Assembly (NCBI GenBank): GCA_030849075.1
Contig: JASAOO010003078.1
Location: 1-20,740 of the forward strand
DNA: 20,740 nt
Source: Zelonia costaricensis
Lineage: Eukaryota; Euglenozoa; Kinetoplastea; Trypanosomatida; Trypanosomatidae
Reading direction: 5' to 3'
The notes under the pieces were generated by a model, which was not told where the DNA came from, ran no database searches, and was given only the letters and a program-made list of their open reading frames with translations. A program made the position numbers and the translations under genes. Positions 1-9,730 of this stretch are shown here, in pieces; the stretch's first letter is position 1, and each line of letters begins with the position of its first letter.

Positions 1-605
1 CGGCACAAGACGCTGCAGCGCTCGCACACACACAAACACAAACACCCACTCACACACACACAGACAGACAGACAGACAGAGAAGCAGAAAATAGATCCTG
101 ACGCCACTTCTACAGCGCCTTCTTCGAGTTCCCCCTTTTCCTTGAGAAGTGTTTTGTGGAGGGCCAACGTGTCGCGTGAAGAGGGAATCAAGGTGACGCG
201 TACACGCATCGGCCGAAACATGTGCACATGCAAGCAAAAACACGAAGGATGAAGCGAGAAGAGCGGAAGAGGAAAGAGGATGAAGGAAAGAAAAAAAGAA
301 AGGAAGAGGGGGGCGATAGACACGTGCTGCGTCTTCCAGGGCACCTCCAACAGCAACAAAGAAGAACAGCGCGAGGAAAGAGCGATCGAGAAGAGAAAGC
401 GAACAGCGAAGAGATGCCGGTGAGTTTCTCGCCAGCTGTTTCTATATACAAGTTAACATGTTCGTTCCTCGCCGCTGCGGGACAACCCCACAACACGAAA
501 CACACACACTGAAATGCGGGGAAGGCCGTAGAATGAGGCAGAACACAGAAGAGGGGGAAAAAAAGTGAGTGACGTCAACGGCGCGGGGCGGGAGAGGAAC
601 GAGCT

Positions 606-650
606 CACCACACACCCACACACACACCCACACACACACACACACACACC
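606..650. repeat. (CA)n microsatellite, interrupted
   Basis: About 45 bases of CA dinucleotides with a few CCA interruptions. In the transcribed (minus) sense this is a UG tract. Confidence 0.95.
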
Positions 651-1506
651 AGATACACACATGTTGCACACACGTACTTCAGTTTTGCGGTTTTCATGTC
701 ACAGGCAAGCACTCGAAAGAAACAAACAGCAAAAAAAAGGGCAGCTTTACATCGCAGAAACTTTTTTAAAAACACACAGCAAAGCAAAACACCAGCGATA
801 CCGGAGAGAGAGGAAGAAAAAAAAAAGGAGTGGCGCGGTCCCCTCGCTTGCACTCTACATCGCATGCGAGAAGAGGCGACACAGACATACAGAGAAGAAG
901 GGAGCGAGCGAGCGAGTGAGCGAGTTAGCGCGCGGGAGGGGGGGGGGGGGCAAGCCCGCGTTTCTGCGGTGCCAGCAGAATAGAACGAACAGCTGGCGCG
1001 GACAACTGTGGAGGGGGGAAGCAGGGAGAGTGAGAAGGCGGGGAGACGGAAGCCACTCGCGTAGCCTCGCGCTGCGAACCTACAAGAGCACACGAGAGCT
1101 CCGTGGACGGAGTGTCATGCGTGACAGAGACGAGAAGGAAGAAGAGCAGATGAGAAACCCTCCTGGGCAGATCAACCGCACACGCACCTCACACAGAGCA
1201 CAACTCGGTTGGTGCTGCGTGCCCGTCCTCCACCCGCGCTGTATACGCTGTTCGCCATATCCCCCTCCCAGGTGCTGCATTCTGCGATACTGCAAGCGTG
1301 TGAGTAAGAGCCCCACTTCCCAACGCAGCCAGTCCATTGCACTCGACTAATTGAGGTGTGAAACAAAGAAAGCGAGAAAAAAGCGCGGCGCTTTTTGTTG
1401 TTGTTTTCCTCTTTCGCGTGCAGTGGAGTTTGATGAGCTGATCGCACGGTAAACCCTCTTGTTGTTACTCAGACCTTGTCGACCATCAAGCCACTTCTCC
1501 ACCGCA

Positions 1507-1534
1507 GGGAGGGAGGGAGGGAGGGAGGGAGGGG
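1507..1534. repeat. (GGGA)n tandem repeat
   Basis: Seven regularly spaced G-triplets separated by single A. This is a textbook intramolecular G-quadruplex pattern on the plus strand, which is the template strand for the expected transcription. Confidence 0.95.
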
Positions 1535-3252
1535 ACAACACCACCAAAGACAACAACAGTCGAACGAAGAAAAAAGAAGAAGTTCTCCGCAGCATTCGCG
1601 ACACTCTGCCAGACAACGCGAAATGCCACTGTGTAGATGGCATGCCACGCAAACGCTCCTTCTGCTGTGAAGTTAAAGCACACTCACAAAAAAAAAAAAG
1701 CGGAGTGCTCCATTGAAAACAGCAATGCCAACGCCGGAACGCGCAGGTGTGTGTGTGTGCGCTTGTGGAAAGACATGAAGAGCAGCGTGGCTCAGATGCT
1801 GCACCTTCAACGCAGCTTCGTGTACGCGTACGCGCTTGGAAGAGCGTGGGGAAGATGAGCAGAAAAAAAAAAAAGGTTCGCCAGCACAGGAGTCGCGTGC
1901 ACACTTCACGACACGGGAAAAGGGCTGTGTGAAAGGCAAAGAGAAGGACCAGCCAGTGAACACACGCACCGCCACGATATCAACACGTGGACGAGTGACG
2001 TGCGCGCTTGCGCAAGCTCTCTCTCTCTCTCTTTCGCGCGTACATTGCAAGCGCGTGCACGTGCACGTCGAGGATGAACAAAAAAAAAAAAAAGGAAACC
2101 AGATGTGGAGGATGCTCAACGCCCACGTGGAAAAAAAAACAAAAATGGCGAAAACACACAAAAACGGGGCGAGAGGAGGACGGAGGGGAAGGAAGACGCC
2201 CGTGAGCAGCGCGAGTGGGCGGACGGAGGAGGCGTGTAGGTGAGTGGGGGGTGCGGCTCGCTAAGAGGCAACAACCCTTTTGTTGTTTTGTTTGTTTCCT
2301 TTCCGCCCTCCCTCTTGCCCATTTGGTGAAGCCGTCGGATGCCAACAGAGCGGGGCGGGGAGGGGGGGACCCGAGGAGGAGGAGAAGGGCTGGCGCGCAC
2401 CCATCCGCAACACCAACAACGAAAAAGAAGGAGGGAGGCGCAGGTGAATGGGAGGAGAGGAGGGGATGGGAGGGGGGGGGGCAGTACCCCCACCACCAGA
2501 GACCTACGCCTGTGCCCACACGACTATGAAAGCTGTAGGAGAATTCGAGTGAAGGGCGAACGGGCAGAGAGCAATGAGGGAAGGAGGGAGGGGAGGGGGG
2601 AGGCAGATGAACAACGTGTGAACACATGCAGACACCAACATGAGGAGCAGAAAAGAAAAGAAAAAGGTGGGCCGACTCGGGTCAGGGCACTTTGCGGGCC
2701 ACCTCCCCGATGCAGGCCCAGAACGTTCTCAGCCAAACGAGCACACACGCGTACGGGGAGAAAGAGAGAAACAAACTAGAGTGTGACGGTAAGCAGCTGG
2801 TCATACGACAAGAATGACAGACACGTCCACACGCCCACACACACACACACACATAAATAAAGACACACAAGATAAGAACACGTCCACACGAAATAGCGAC
2901 TCCGTGCTGGCGAACACATGGGAACGGGGGGAGGAGGGCAGAACAGAAGCGACAGTAGAAGGACGTACAAGAAGGAGAACAAAACAAACAACAGAAAAGA
3001 AGCAATGACGCGGCAGCGATGTGACACACGCGCGGCACACCCTGGGAAGGAAGAGGCGGAGAAATGGGAAGCCGCAGCACAAACTTACACACCCTGATAG
3101 CGAGGGAGGGGAGAGAGAGAGAGAGACGCGAACACATGGAAAAACAAACAACGCTAGCCACGCGACGCAACAGCAGAAAGGGCAGCACAGCGGAAGGAGC
3201 AGCACACGCCCACGCGGTAGCGGCCCTTGCCAGTGGTATCGCCCACAAGCAT

Positions 3253-3276
3253 CACACACACACACACACACACACA
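3253..3276. repeat. (CA)12 microsatellite
   Basis: Uninterrupted CA dinucleotides lying downstream of the 654-aa gene; (UG)12 in the transcribed sense. Confidence 0.95.
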
Positions 3277-3340
3277 AGTAAACGCGCGCAAGCGCAAGTA
3301 AAATGACAGAAGGAGGAAAAGCAAAGATCGTTCGCGGCAG

Positions 3341-3783
3341 TTTACGTGTCCATCACCGCGACGGCTGCGAGCCTTGAGGACGGCGCTCAACGCAAAGGAG
3401 AAGGAGAGAGCGAGGCTAAGAAGAGGAGATCGAGACGGCGTGCACGTCCACCATCGCGGCGAATTCGCTCATCCACTCAATCGGCCGCTTGTCTGTTCTT
3501 CTTCTTTTCACTTGGCCTGCACTCTCGAGCGCGTCGCGATCGACGGGGCTCCGTTGCGCGCTCTGCAGGGCTGTGCCGATTCTCCTTCCTAATCCCCTCC
3601 CCCCTCCTTGCACATGCGGGGAGGAGTGTGCCAGCGCACCGCTCCACGCCAGCCCTCGCGCGTGTCGCGCCTCTGTGCGTAATCGACTGGGGCGTGGCCT
3701 GTGCCACTCCGTGAGCCCGCTGCACTACACATACACGTGCCCTTCCGCACAGCACCGTCAGCCCTCACCCGATTCGCCAGGGT
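3341..3783 (-). other. Proximal 3' UTR of the 654-aa RRM gene
   Basis: No open frame here looks coding. The composition is balanced and GC-rich, unlike the purine-rich plus strand further left. In the mRNA sense, 3609-3584 is a dense run of G tracts (GGAGGGGGGAGGGG and then GGAAGG), so a G-quadruplex is possible. I see no clear polyadenylation site. Confidence 0.5.
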
Positions 3784-5748
3784 CTATTGGGGGATAAAGT
3801 AAAAGACGTTGGAGGCGGACGTGGTGGGGTCGGACGTGAGGAAGTACTCACCCATCGCGGTCCCACTCGCGCTGTAGCAGCTCGGCAATGCAACCATGCT
3901 GCCCGGCGCCCCGGCGCTCGTCGCGCTGGCCCCCGCGCCGCCCCCAATGTTGCGACCTGCGTGCATGCTGGCGGGGCTTGTGACGGAGTCGAACCCGCTG
4001 TAGAGCGGAAGGCGGGAGCCGGCGCTCATGGGGCGCTGCGGCTGGACTGGCGGCTGCACGGGGGGCTGCGGCTTGAACGGAATCGCGTGCTGTGGCAACT
4101 GCTGCTGCTGTTGCTGCTGGGACTGCAGGGAGTGCTGCGCGGTGGGTCCGGCGAAGGCGACGCGAGAACCGGAGCTTGCCAAGCTGGACGGCGTAGTGGT
4201 GTGCGGTGTCAGTGCATCGTGGCTGCTCACGGACGACTGCGACTGCGGCGCCATCGCGCCGGTCGTGCCGCAGGGCGGCATCGCCGTGAAGAGCTGCATC
4301 ATGGGCATACCAGGCCGCATGCCCGGCAGAATCGAGCTGTTCGAAGCGTACACGACCGTCGGGGTCGCGCTGGCGCCGAGGGAGCTGGAGACGGAGGTGT
4401 TGCTGTTGGCCGGATACGATGAGTTGGTCGACATCGACTTGTTCGCTGCCACCACCTGCATCGGGGTTGTGGGACCGCCGACGGTAGGCGTGGCAAACGT
4501 GAAGGGGAGTGCGGAGATGACGACGGGGTTGGCGCCAGCCGGCATGGTGGCCGGCGGGTGCGGGCTGTAGAAGGGGAAGCCTACGTTGGCCGGGTGCGGC
4601 GGAGGGACCTGCGCCTGCGTGGTGCCGGGCGTGGTCCCCAGCGAGGGCGGCGACACAAGACCGGAGCCGGTGCGGTTGCGCTGTGTGACGGGATGCAGCG
4701 GCTGCGGGGCGGCGGAGAGGTCAGCGCGGCGCACCTGCAGCGTGCGGCCCTGCATCACCTTTCCGTTCAGCGACGAGATGCACGAGTTGGCGCTCTCGAC
4801 GTCGTAGAAGAGCACGAAACCGAAGCCGCGGCACCGGCTCGAGTCGTCCGCCTCCATGCACAGCTTCGAGGACTCGATGCGGCCGAAGACGCCGCACATG
4901 GCGCGAAAAGCTGACGGGCGGAAGTTGATCGGCAGGCCGGACATGTACACGTTGCGCTGCTGCAGCACAAACTTCTGCTGCTGCTGCTCGGCCGCCATCA
5001 GCGCCAGCACGTCCTTCTGCACCACGTTGCCGTCATCACCCTGATGCTGCGCCGCAGTGACCGGCATCGCGTGTGGGCTGTGCCGCGGTGGGCTGGCGCT
5101 GTGCGCGCTACTCGAGTTTGCCCCGAGCGGGCTCGCCGCACGCTCGCTGGCCTGCTGCAGCTGGTGGTGACTGGCGCTGCTGCAGTTGCTGGCCGCACTG
5201 GAGCCCGGGTAGTCGGTGCGGCTCGGCGCGCTGGGCGTGGGGATGCCCAGGAAGTACTCGTGGTTCACCGAGGCGAGCTGCGTCGGGTTCATGAGCGACA
5301 CCACCGTCGCACTCGACGGCGCCGCAGCCACCAGCGTGGGGTTGACGTGCGAGTTCGTGAAGGGCCGCCCGCTGCCCGTGGCCGGGGTGCTGGGCGTGGC
5401 AGGGCTGAGCAGCGGTGTGGTGGCGCCATTCGCGGAGGCGATGCTTGGATTCGTCCCGCTGGCGTCGCCGATCATGAGACCGTCGGTGCCGCAGAAGGAG
5501 AAATAAAAAGAGCCGGCGCCGCTGAGCGCGGGGGTGGAGGCGGTGGGCTCGCCAGGGGCGCCAGAGACGGGAAACGCAATGCCGCGTGCCGGTGCCCCTG
5601 GCGGCAGCGTGGCTGGGCTCGGGGCCGAGAAGCCGTAATTGTAGAAGGAGTCGAGCAGCGTCGTCTGACCCTGTGCTGCAGCGGCCGCGGCGTAGGTGGG
5701 ACGACTCGCCGATGCCGTCGATGCGCCCTCGTTGAAGTTGTCGGCCAT
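3784..5748 (-). CDS. Single-RRM RNA-binding protein, 654 aa (paralogue of the gene at 16655-18757)
   Basis: Predicted mRNA-binding regulator. One RRM spans about residues 265-344, with RNP2 NVYMSGLP at 266-273 and RNP1 RGFGFVLF at 307-314 carrying the usual RNA-stacking aromatics. A Gln-rich, probably helical segment (EQQQQKFVLQQ, 254-264) leads into it, and PQPL follows at 348-351. The rest is low-complexity and probably disordered: Ser/Thr/Ala/Pro-rich before the RRM, then Pro- and Ser-rich with a Q7 run at 544-550 and PPVQ repeats near 563-570. No signal peptide or membrane segment is seen. I start at ATG 5748 (MADNFNEG, context AACGCGATGG). The frame stays open back to 5841, but only through a TTG, and a good splice acceptor lies between. 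The stop is TAG after VFYFIPQ. An RBP of the trypanosomatid single-RRM group is secure; the exact orthologue is not. Confidence 0.93.
   Translation of the reverse strand: MADNFNEGASTASASRPTYAAAAAAQGQTTLLDSFYNYGFSAPSPATLPPGAPARGIAFPVSGAPGEPTASTPALSGAGSFYFSFCGTDGLMIGDASGTNPSIASANGATTPLLSPATPSTPATGSGRPFTNSHVNPTLVAAAPSSATVVSLMNPTQLASVNHEYFLGIPTPSAPSRTDYPGSSAASNCSSASHHQLQQASERAASPLGANSSSAHSASPPRHSPHAMPVTAAQHQGDDGNVVQKDVLALMAAEQQQQKFVLQQRNVYMSGLPINFRPSAFRAMCGVFGRIESSKLCMEADDSSRCRGFGFVLFYDVESANSCISSLNGKVMQGRTLQVRRADLSAAPQPLHPVTQRNRTGSGLVSPPSLGTTPGTTQAQVPPPHPANVGFPFYSPHPPATMPAGANPVVISALPFTFATPTVGGPTTPMQVVAANKSMSTNSSYPANSNTSVSSSLGASATPTVVYASNSSILPGMRPGMPMMQLFTAMPPCGTTGAMAPQSQSSVSSHDALTPHTTTPSSLASSGSRVAFAGPTAQHSLQSQQQQQQQLPQHAIPFKPQPPVQPPVQPQRPMSAGSRLPLYSGFDSVTSPASMHAGRNIGGGAGASATSAGAPGSMVALPSCYSASGTAMGEYFLTSDPTTSASNVFYFIPQ
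4717..4956 (-). other. RRM domain of the 654-aa protein
   Basis: These bases encode residues 265-344. RNP2 (VYMSGL) and RNP1 (RGFGFVLF) are both intact, so RNA binding is expected. Cys285, Cys297 and Cys323 have counterparts in the paralogue's RRM. The loop between beta2 and beta3 (MEADDSSRC) is one residue longer than in the paralogue. Confidence 0.9.
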
Positions 5749-5810
5749 CGCGTTGAGAGTGTAGCGGCTGGCTGACTCGCTCGCGCGCGCTTCGGCTCTG
5801 TTTGAGAGTC
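5749..5810 (-). other. Predicted 5' UTR of the 654-aa RRM gene
   Basis: This 62-nt leader runs from the inferred trans-splice site to the ATG. It contains no upstream ATG. Its length nearly equals the 63 nt predicted for the paralogue. Use of the alternative acceptor near 5911 would lengthen it to about 162 nt. Confidence 0.5.
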
Positions 5811-5853
5811 CTACGGAAGTTCGCGAACAGAACAACGACAAGCGAGGGGAGAG
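5811..5853 (-). promoter_or_regulatory. Predicted trans-splice acceptor (pyrimidine tract + AG) for the 654-aa RRM gene
   Basis: On the minus strand a 29-nt tract made almost only of C and T (plus-strand 5825-5853) is followed by AACTTCCGTAG, putting the acceptor AG at 5812-5811. Trypanosomatid mRNAs receive the spliced leader at the first usable AG after such a tract. The position leaves a 62-nt leader without an ATG. Confidence 0.6.
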
Positions 5854-5910
5854 CGTGCTAGAGCGAAGCTAAAATAGCAGCGCGAAAGTGCGGAGAAGGT
5901 GAGGGGAGCT

Positions 5911-5934
5911 CTTACGGTTGAAAGGGGGGGGGAG
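5911..5934 (-). promoter_or_regulatory. Alternative upstream trans-splice acceptor
   Basis: On the minus strand a C/T run that includes nine consecutive C (5922-5934) is followed by CAACCGTAAG, with the AG at 5912-5911. It is a second plausible acceptor, about 100 nt upstream of the preferred one. The sequence alone cannot decide between them. Confidence 0.35.
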
Positions 5935-6269
5935 CGGTCTTGAGAAAACACAATCCCACGTCCACAACTCGATCAAGAGATGTGGAGCAGAAGAGGGGCA
6001 GAGGGCGAGTCACAGCGAAAACAAAAAAAGGTACGAAGGAGCGATGCGCAGCGTTCAGCGAGCGACACTCAACGAAATGGAAAGCGAACACGCAAAGGAA
6101 GACACCGAACAATAAAGAAGCGGCGAGAGAGGCGTAACACGGCGAGGGGGGAGGGGGGTGCACCACCCGTACTCAAGCAGCAATTAGTGAAGTAGGCACC
6201 ACTCGCAGCGCAGCAAGCACGAGGGCAGATCTCGAAAGCCAGAAGAAGAAGGAAAAGCAAAGACAGGGA

Positions 6270-6270
6270 N
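6270..6270. other. Ambiguous base (N)
   Basis: Single N between GGGA and GGGC. It may be an unresolved base or a collapsed gap. Confidence 0.9.
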
Positions 6271-6533
6271 GGGCAGACGCGGGCGTTTATGATTGTAGTG
6301 AACAGGCGCTGGGCCGTGAAGCGAGGCTTTGAGAACACCAAAAAGTTCGAGAACACACACGAAGACAACGTCTGACCGCTCTGTAAAAAACAAAAAACGG
6401 AAAGAAAAAATGAAGCTGAGAGACCGACAAGTACAGAATGTAGATGACGACAACGAAAACCAATATACAAGAGGCGTAAGGAAATGAAAGAAGGAAAAAC
6501 AAACAGAAAACAAACGAAGGCGAAGAAGCAGTC

Positions 6534-6946
6534 ACTGGGAAAGCGAGAACAGCAAACACGCACCTGCGGACGAGAGAGAGATAGGCGAGCTGAGTGAGGA
6601 GGCACGAAGCGTGAGCACACCTCTCGAGAGCAACAGAAAGGAAGAAACAAAGAAGGTGAGAGCTGGAGAGCACGTGAGTGATCAGCACTGACTAGTGAAA
6701 GCAAAAACAACAAAAAAAACTGAGAATGCCTGTGCAGGTTTCCCTTTTTTTTTCTTATGTTCGTACTTGGTTGCGGTGTTTGTGTATGTGTTTTCCTGTG
6801 ATAGTGTGTAAGAGTGAGACGGACGCAGCACACAAAAGACCTCGACTCGAGCGTTTCGTTCTTTCTCGTGTTTTTTTTTTCAAGTTCTCCTGGCGTTGTT
6901 ACTGTGATGTGATGCACCAAGTGGGGGTGGGTGTGACGCGGGGGGT
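6534..6946. repeat. Tandem duplication, copy 1 (413 bp)
   Basis: Starts ACTGGGAAAGCGAGAACAGC and ends GACGCGGGGGGT directly before an N. It is nearly identical to 6948-7358; I see only a few substitutions (for example GAGAAC/GACAAC, AAGCGTGAG/AAGCCTGAG, CGTACTTGG/CGTGCTTGG, GGGGGTGGG/GGGGGCGGG) plus length changes in the A and T runs. It contains no credible gene. Confidence 0.95.
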
Positions 6947-6947
6947 N
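6947..6947. other. Ambiguous base (N) at the junction of the duplication
   Basis: The N sits exactly between the two copies. This suggests a contig join or gap-filling event rather than a simple uncalled base. Confidence 0.9.
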
Positions 6948-7358
6948 ACTGGGAAAGCGACAACAGCAAACACGCACCTGCGGACGAGAGAGAGATAGGC
7001 GAGCTGAGTGAGGAGGCACGAAGCCTGAGCACACCTCTCGAGAGCAACAGAAAGGAAGAAACAAAGAAGGTGAGAGCTGGAGAGCACGTGAGTGATCAGC
7101 ACTGACTAGTGAAAGCAAAAACAAAAAAAATGAGAATGCCTGTGCAGGTTTCCCTTTTTTTTTTCTTATGTTCGTGCTTGGTTGCGGTGTTTGTGTATGT
7201 GTTTTCCTGTGATAGTGTGTAAGAGTGAGACGGACGCAGCACACAAAAGACCTCGACTCGAGCGTTTCGTTCTTTCTCGTGTTTTTTTTTTTCAAGTTCT
7301 CCTGGCGTTGTTACTGTGATGTGATGCACCAAGTGGGGGCGGGTGTGACGCGGGGGGT
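6948..7358. repeat. Tandem duplication, copy 2 (411 bp)
   Basis: Direct repeat of 6534-6946, beginning immediately after the N. After its GGGGGGT end the sequence runs on into unique DNA (AGGGGAACAGCC). Confidence 0.95.
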
Positions 7359-8669
7359 AGGGGAACAGCCGTGGGAGTTGAGGGGGAGGAGGAAGAGGAG
7401 GAAAGGCGCAAAGAGGTGAAGAAGAACAAGGGGTGAGCGGGACAACAAAGATGGATGGCTGCGCGCGAGGGGTGGGGAAGTGGGGCAGCTTTCACAAATG
7501 CACACAAACAGACACACTCAAAGACTTAAAAACTTGAAGATAAGACGGAGAAACACGCGGCGCACAAGAGAGAGAGAGAGAGGTCACGCAACAGCGTGCC
7601 GGCACCGTGGTCGGTCAAGCAGACACGCGCGAGGTAGCTTGAAGAAGGTGACGGAGGGTGCAGAGACCGTGAGAGCGCCAGCAAGGCAAGCTAGGGCGGC
7701 AAGGTCGGACGCGGTGAGGACTGCAGCTGCAAAGGCACAAAAAAAAGCAGCGGAAGAAGGTTTGACAGCGAACGCCGTGTGGACGAGGCAGGCAAGTGGG
7801 TAGGGTGCGGGAGGGGGGGGAAGTAAGCAGGTAGGCGGGAGAAGGTGAAAGTGGCGTCAGGAATTCGACTATGACGTGTCTGCAAGAATGAGGACGAAGA
7901 CTGCGGTGTAGATGATGGAGGGGGAAGTGCGATGAGGATGCAGGTGAAAAAGACTCGTGGTCACAGATGCACACAAATACGCACACACACTCACACACAG
8001 GCACACGCAGGCACAGAGAAGTTTTCTGGTGCAGACCTCACCCGCTACGATATCCCCGAATCAGCAAGCGAGACGTAGCGAGGTGGAAAAAAAAAGCGAG
8101 GGAGACGCGAGAGGTGCCAGAGGATGGACACGGGGGGAGGGGAGCCGAAAAATCGAAGTGCGAGTGCCGCGGAGTGGGGACGGAGCGGGGCGTCGGTGAC
8201 AGGAGGTGAGGCAGAGAGGGAGAGAGAGGAACACGCAATGAGAGAAGCCGGAGACAAAGAGAAAAAAGAGAAAAACACGCACGCGCAACACAACTGCGAT
8301 GGAGCAGAGGATCAACGCAAAACAAACAAACAAAAAAGGGAAGAGAGAGAGAGGGGGGAGCTGGAGAGGGAAAAACCAAAGAAGAAACGTCAACCTACAA
8401 AGAACACGAGAACGGGAACAGGGTTGCACACACAGACACACACACACACGCGCGCGCGCAGACACGAATTCGAGAAGCGAGAGAAGAGTTGGCAGCGAAG
8501 AAAGAAACCACAAAAGAAAGCACGACGGAGAAGTGGAAAGAAGGAAGGAAGGGAGGGAGGGAGGGGGGCGCGCGGGGAATTGAGAGGGAAAGGAGAAGTG
8601 AGAAGGAGAAGAAACCACACAAACAAGGGAGCTGAGCACGCGAAAAAGAGCACGCAACACTCACGCACG

Positions 8670-8700
8670 TACACACACACACACACACACAGAGAGAGAG
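8670..8700. repeat. (CA)n-(GA)n compound microsatellite
   Basis: An alternating CA run of about 21 bases is followed directly by a GA run of about 10 bases. Confidence 0.95.
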
Positions 8701-8985
8701 GGTCCTTGCAGAGTTGTCAAAGCGCGCGTACACGAGAAAAAGAAAGCGAAGGAAAATACGCAAATCAAGAAGGAGCAAGCAAAAAAAAAAAAACAGAACA
8801 AAAGAACGAAGCTTGACGAGCACACGAGAGATGGGGAAACGCCGGCGGACTACCAGCGAACCGATTGTGAGAGGGAGAGAGGCAGGGGAGTGTGCGTTGA
8901 GGGAGAGTGGAAGGGGGGGACGCCGCAGCAGTGAGGAGGCCGGGGGAACGAGTAGGCTGGAGAGGAGGGCGGTAACACTGGACGG

Positions 8986-9024
8986 ACACACACACACACA
9001 AACGCACACACACACACGCACACG
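8986..9024. repeat. (CA)n microsatellite, interrupted
   Basis: Two CA blocks are separated by AACG, with a CG interruption near the end. Confidence 0.9.
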
Positions 9025-9480
9025 CTACAGCAGGTGCGCGCTACTCACGGTGTACACAGATACGAACACTTAGACGACGACAACAGACAATAACTCACTG
9101 ATAGTCAACAGATAGATACACAGAGGACAGAGTGGAGGTGCGGGGGACGGAGTGGGGGGGTAAGAGGCGGGGCTAAACAAAGAAGGAGCAGCGGAGGAGG
9201 AGGAGGAGGAGCACACGTAAAGAAAAGAAGAGGAGGAGGCGTGGTACCCGCACGGCGCAGGACAGGGCAAGCGTGAGAGCGAAGAAAAGAAAAAAAGCGA
9301 GTGAAGGACGCACAAAGCCAAGGGGGGCAAGGGTTGAGTTGGGGAGAGGGAGAAGGTTTCGGTGGGTATGAAGATACTCGGCCGGTGGGGGACGGGGATG
9401 GGGACTGCCTGTGTGGAAGATGTGCCAGGTATGGGACGGAGGGCGGCGGGAGGGGGTGCGGGGTGCGGGGGGTTCGCTGG

Positions 9481-9730
9481 CTGTTTGGGTTTCTTTTTCT
9501 TTGCTCCGTCGTGCGTGTGAGTGTGGGTGATTTTTGTTGTCCTTGTCCTTCTTAGCTGTGTGCAATTGCTGATGGTGATCCTGCTGCTGCTGCTGCTGCT
9601 TGGTTCTCACCGGTCCGCTCTTGTACCGTTTCGTGCGACTCTACTGCAGGAGATGTGTTTTGTTTACTTGGTTTTCCGAATGCTGAGGTGCGTGCTGTCT
9701 GTTTTTTTTTCTTTCGTTTCGTGTTGAATA
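9481..9730. other. T-rich plus-strand island with a CTG repeat
   Basis: The strand bias reverses here: the plus strand becomes T-rich for about 250 bases. It carries a splice-like tract ending TTGTCCTTCTTAG near 9555 and CTG repeats at 9581-9600. The plus-strand frame from ATG 9572 encodes about 50 mostly hydrophobic residues and ends at 9727. I do not call it a gene. Confidence 0.5.
9581..9600. repeat. (CTG)n trinucleotide repeat
   Basis: Six to seven CTG units; CAG in the transcribed sense. A minus-strand frame reads it as a short Gln run, but that frame starts with GTG and decays into low-complexity sequence. Confidence 0.9.

Larger units (their letters stand above)
1..3340. other. Non-coding: distal 3' UTR and downstream spacer of the 654-aa RRM gene
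   Basis: No credible gene on either strand. The plus strand is purine- and CA-rich, so the expected minus-strand RNA is rich in pyrimidines and UG. It holds CA tracts at 25-60, 606-650, 2836-2852 and 3253-3276, a GACA run at 60-80, GGGA repeats at 1507-1534, a CT run at 2017-2032, GA at 3111-3126, and poly-A of 11-14 bases near 1690, 1863 and 2080. Open frames here translate to low-complexity peptides, and the longest starts at GTG. Confidence 0.7.
5854..6533. other. Non-coding spacer upstream of the 654-aa RRM gene
   Basis: No gene is seen. The plus strand is A/G-rich, which gives pyrimidine-rich RNA as expected ahead of a trans-splice site. It contains the alternative acceptor near 5911 and an N at 6270. 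The open frame running through this stretch starts at TTG and encodes only low-complexity sequence. Confidence 0.7.
7359..9480. other. Non-coding spacer rich in simple repeats
   Basis: No credible gene. The plus strand is strongly A/G-rich. It contains GA at 7567-7582, CA tracts at about 7965-8015, 8426-8451, 8670-8691 and 8986-9024, GGA repeats near 9190-9210 and many short G runs. Open frames give Arg/Lys/Glu-rich peptides on the plus strand and Leu/Ser/Phe/Pro-rich ones on the minus strand, as expected from composition alone. Confidence 0.7.

Noticed and set aside
565..1350. 261-codon plus-strand frame
   Set aside because: It starts at GTG, opposes the expected transcription, and is His/Thr from CA repeats and Arg/Lys from purine runs.
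5044..5775. 243-codon plus-strand frame over the 654-aa gene
   Set aside because: It is an antisense shadow: Arg/Gly/Ala-rich, with no domain, opposite a clear coding frame.
5749..5841. N-terminal extension of the 654-aa protein (31 residues)
   Set aside because: The extended frame begins with TTG, not ATG, and a good trans-splice acceptor at 5811 would remove most of it from the mRNA.
6069..7295. 408-codon minus-strand frame across the duplication
   Set aside because: It starts at TTG, reads through two Ns, and its length comes from duplicating a stop-free repeat. The peptide is low-complexity.
9173..9610. Minus-strand frame beginning with a Gln run
   Set aside because: The start is GTG and the Gln run is just the CTG repeat; the rest turns into hydrophobic low-complexity sequence.
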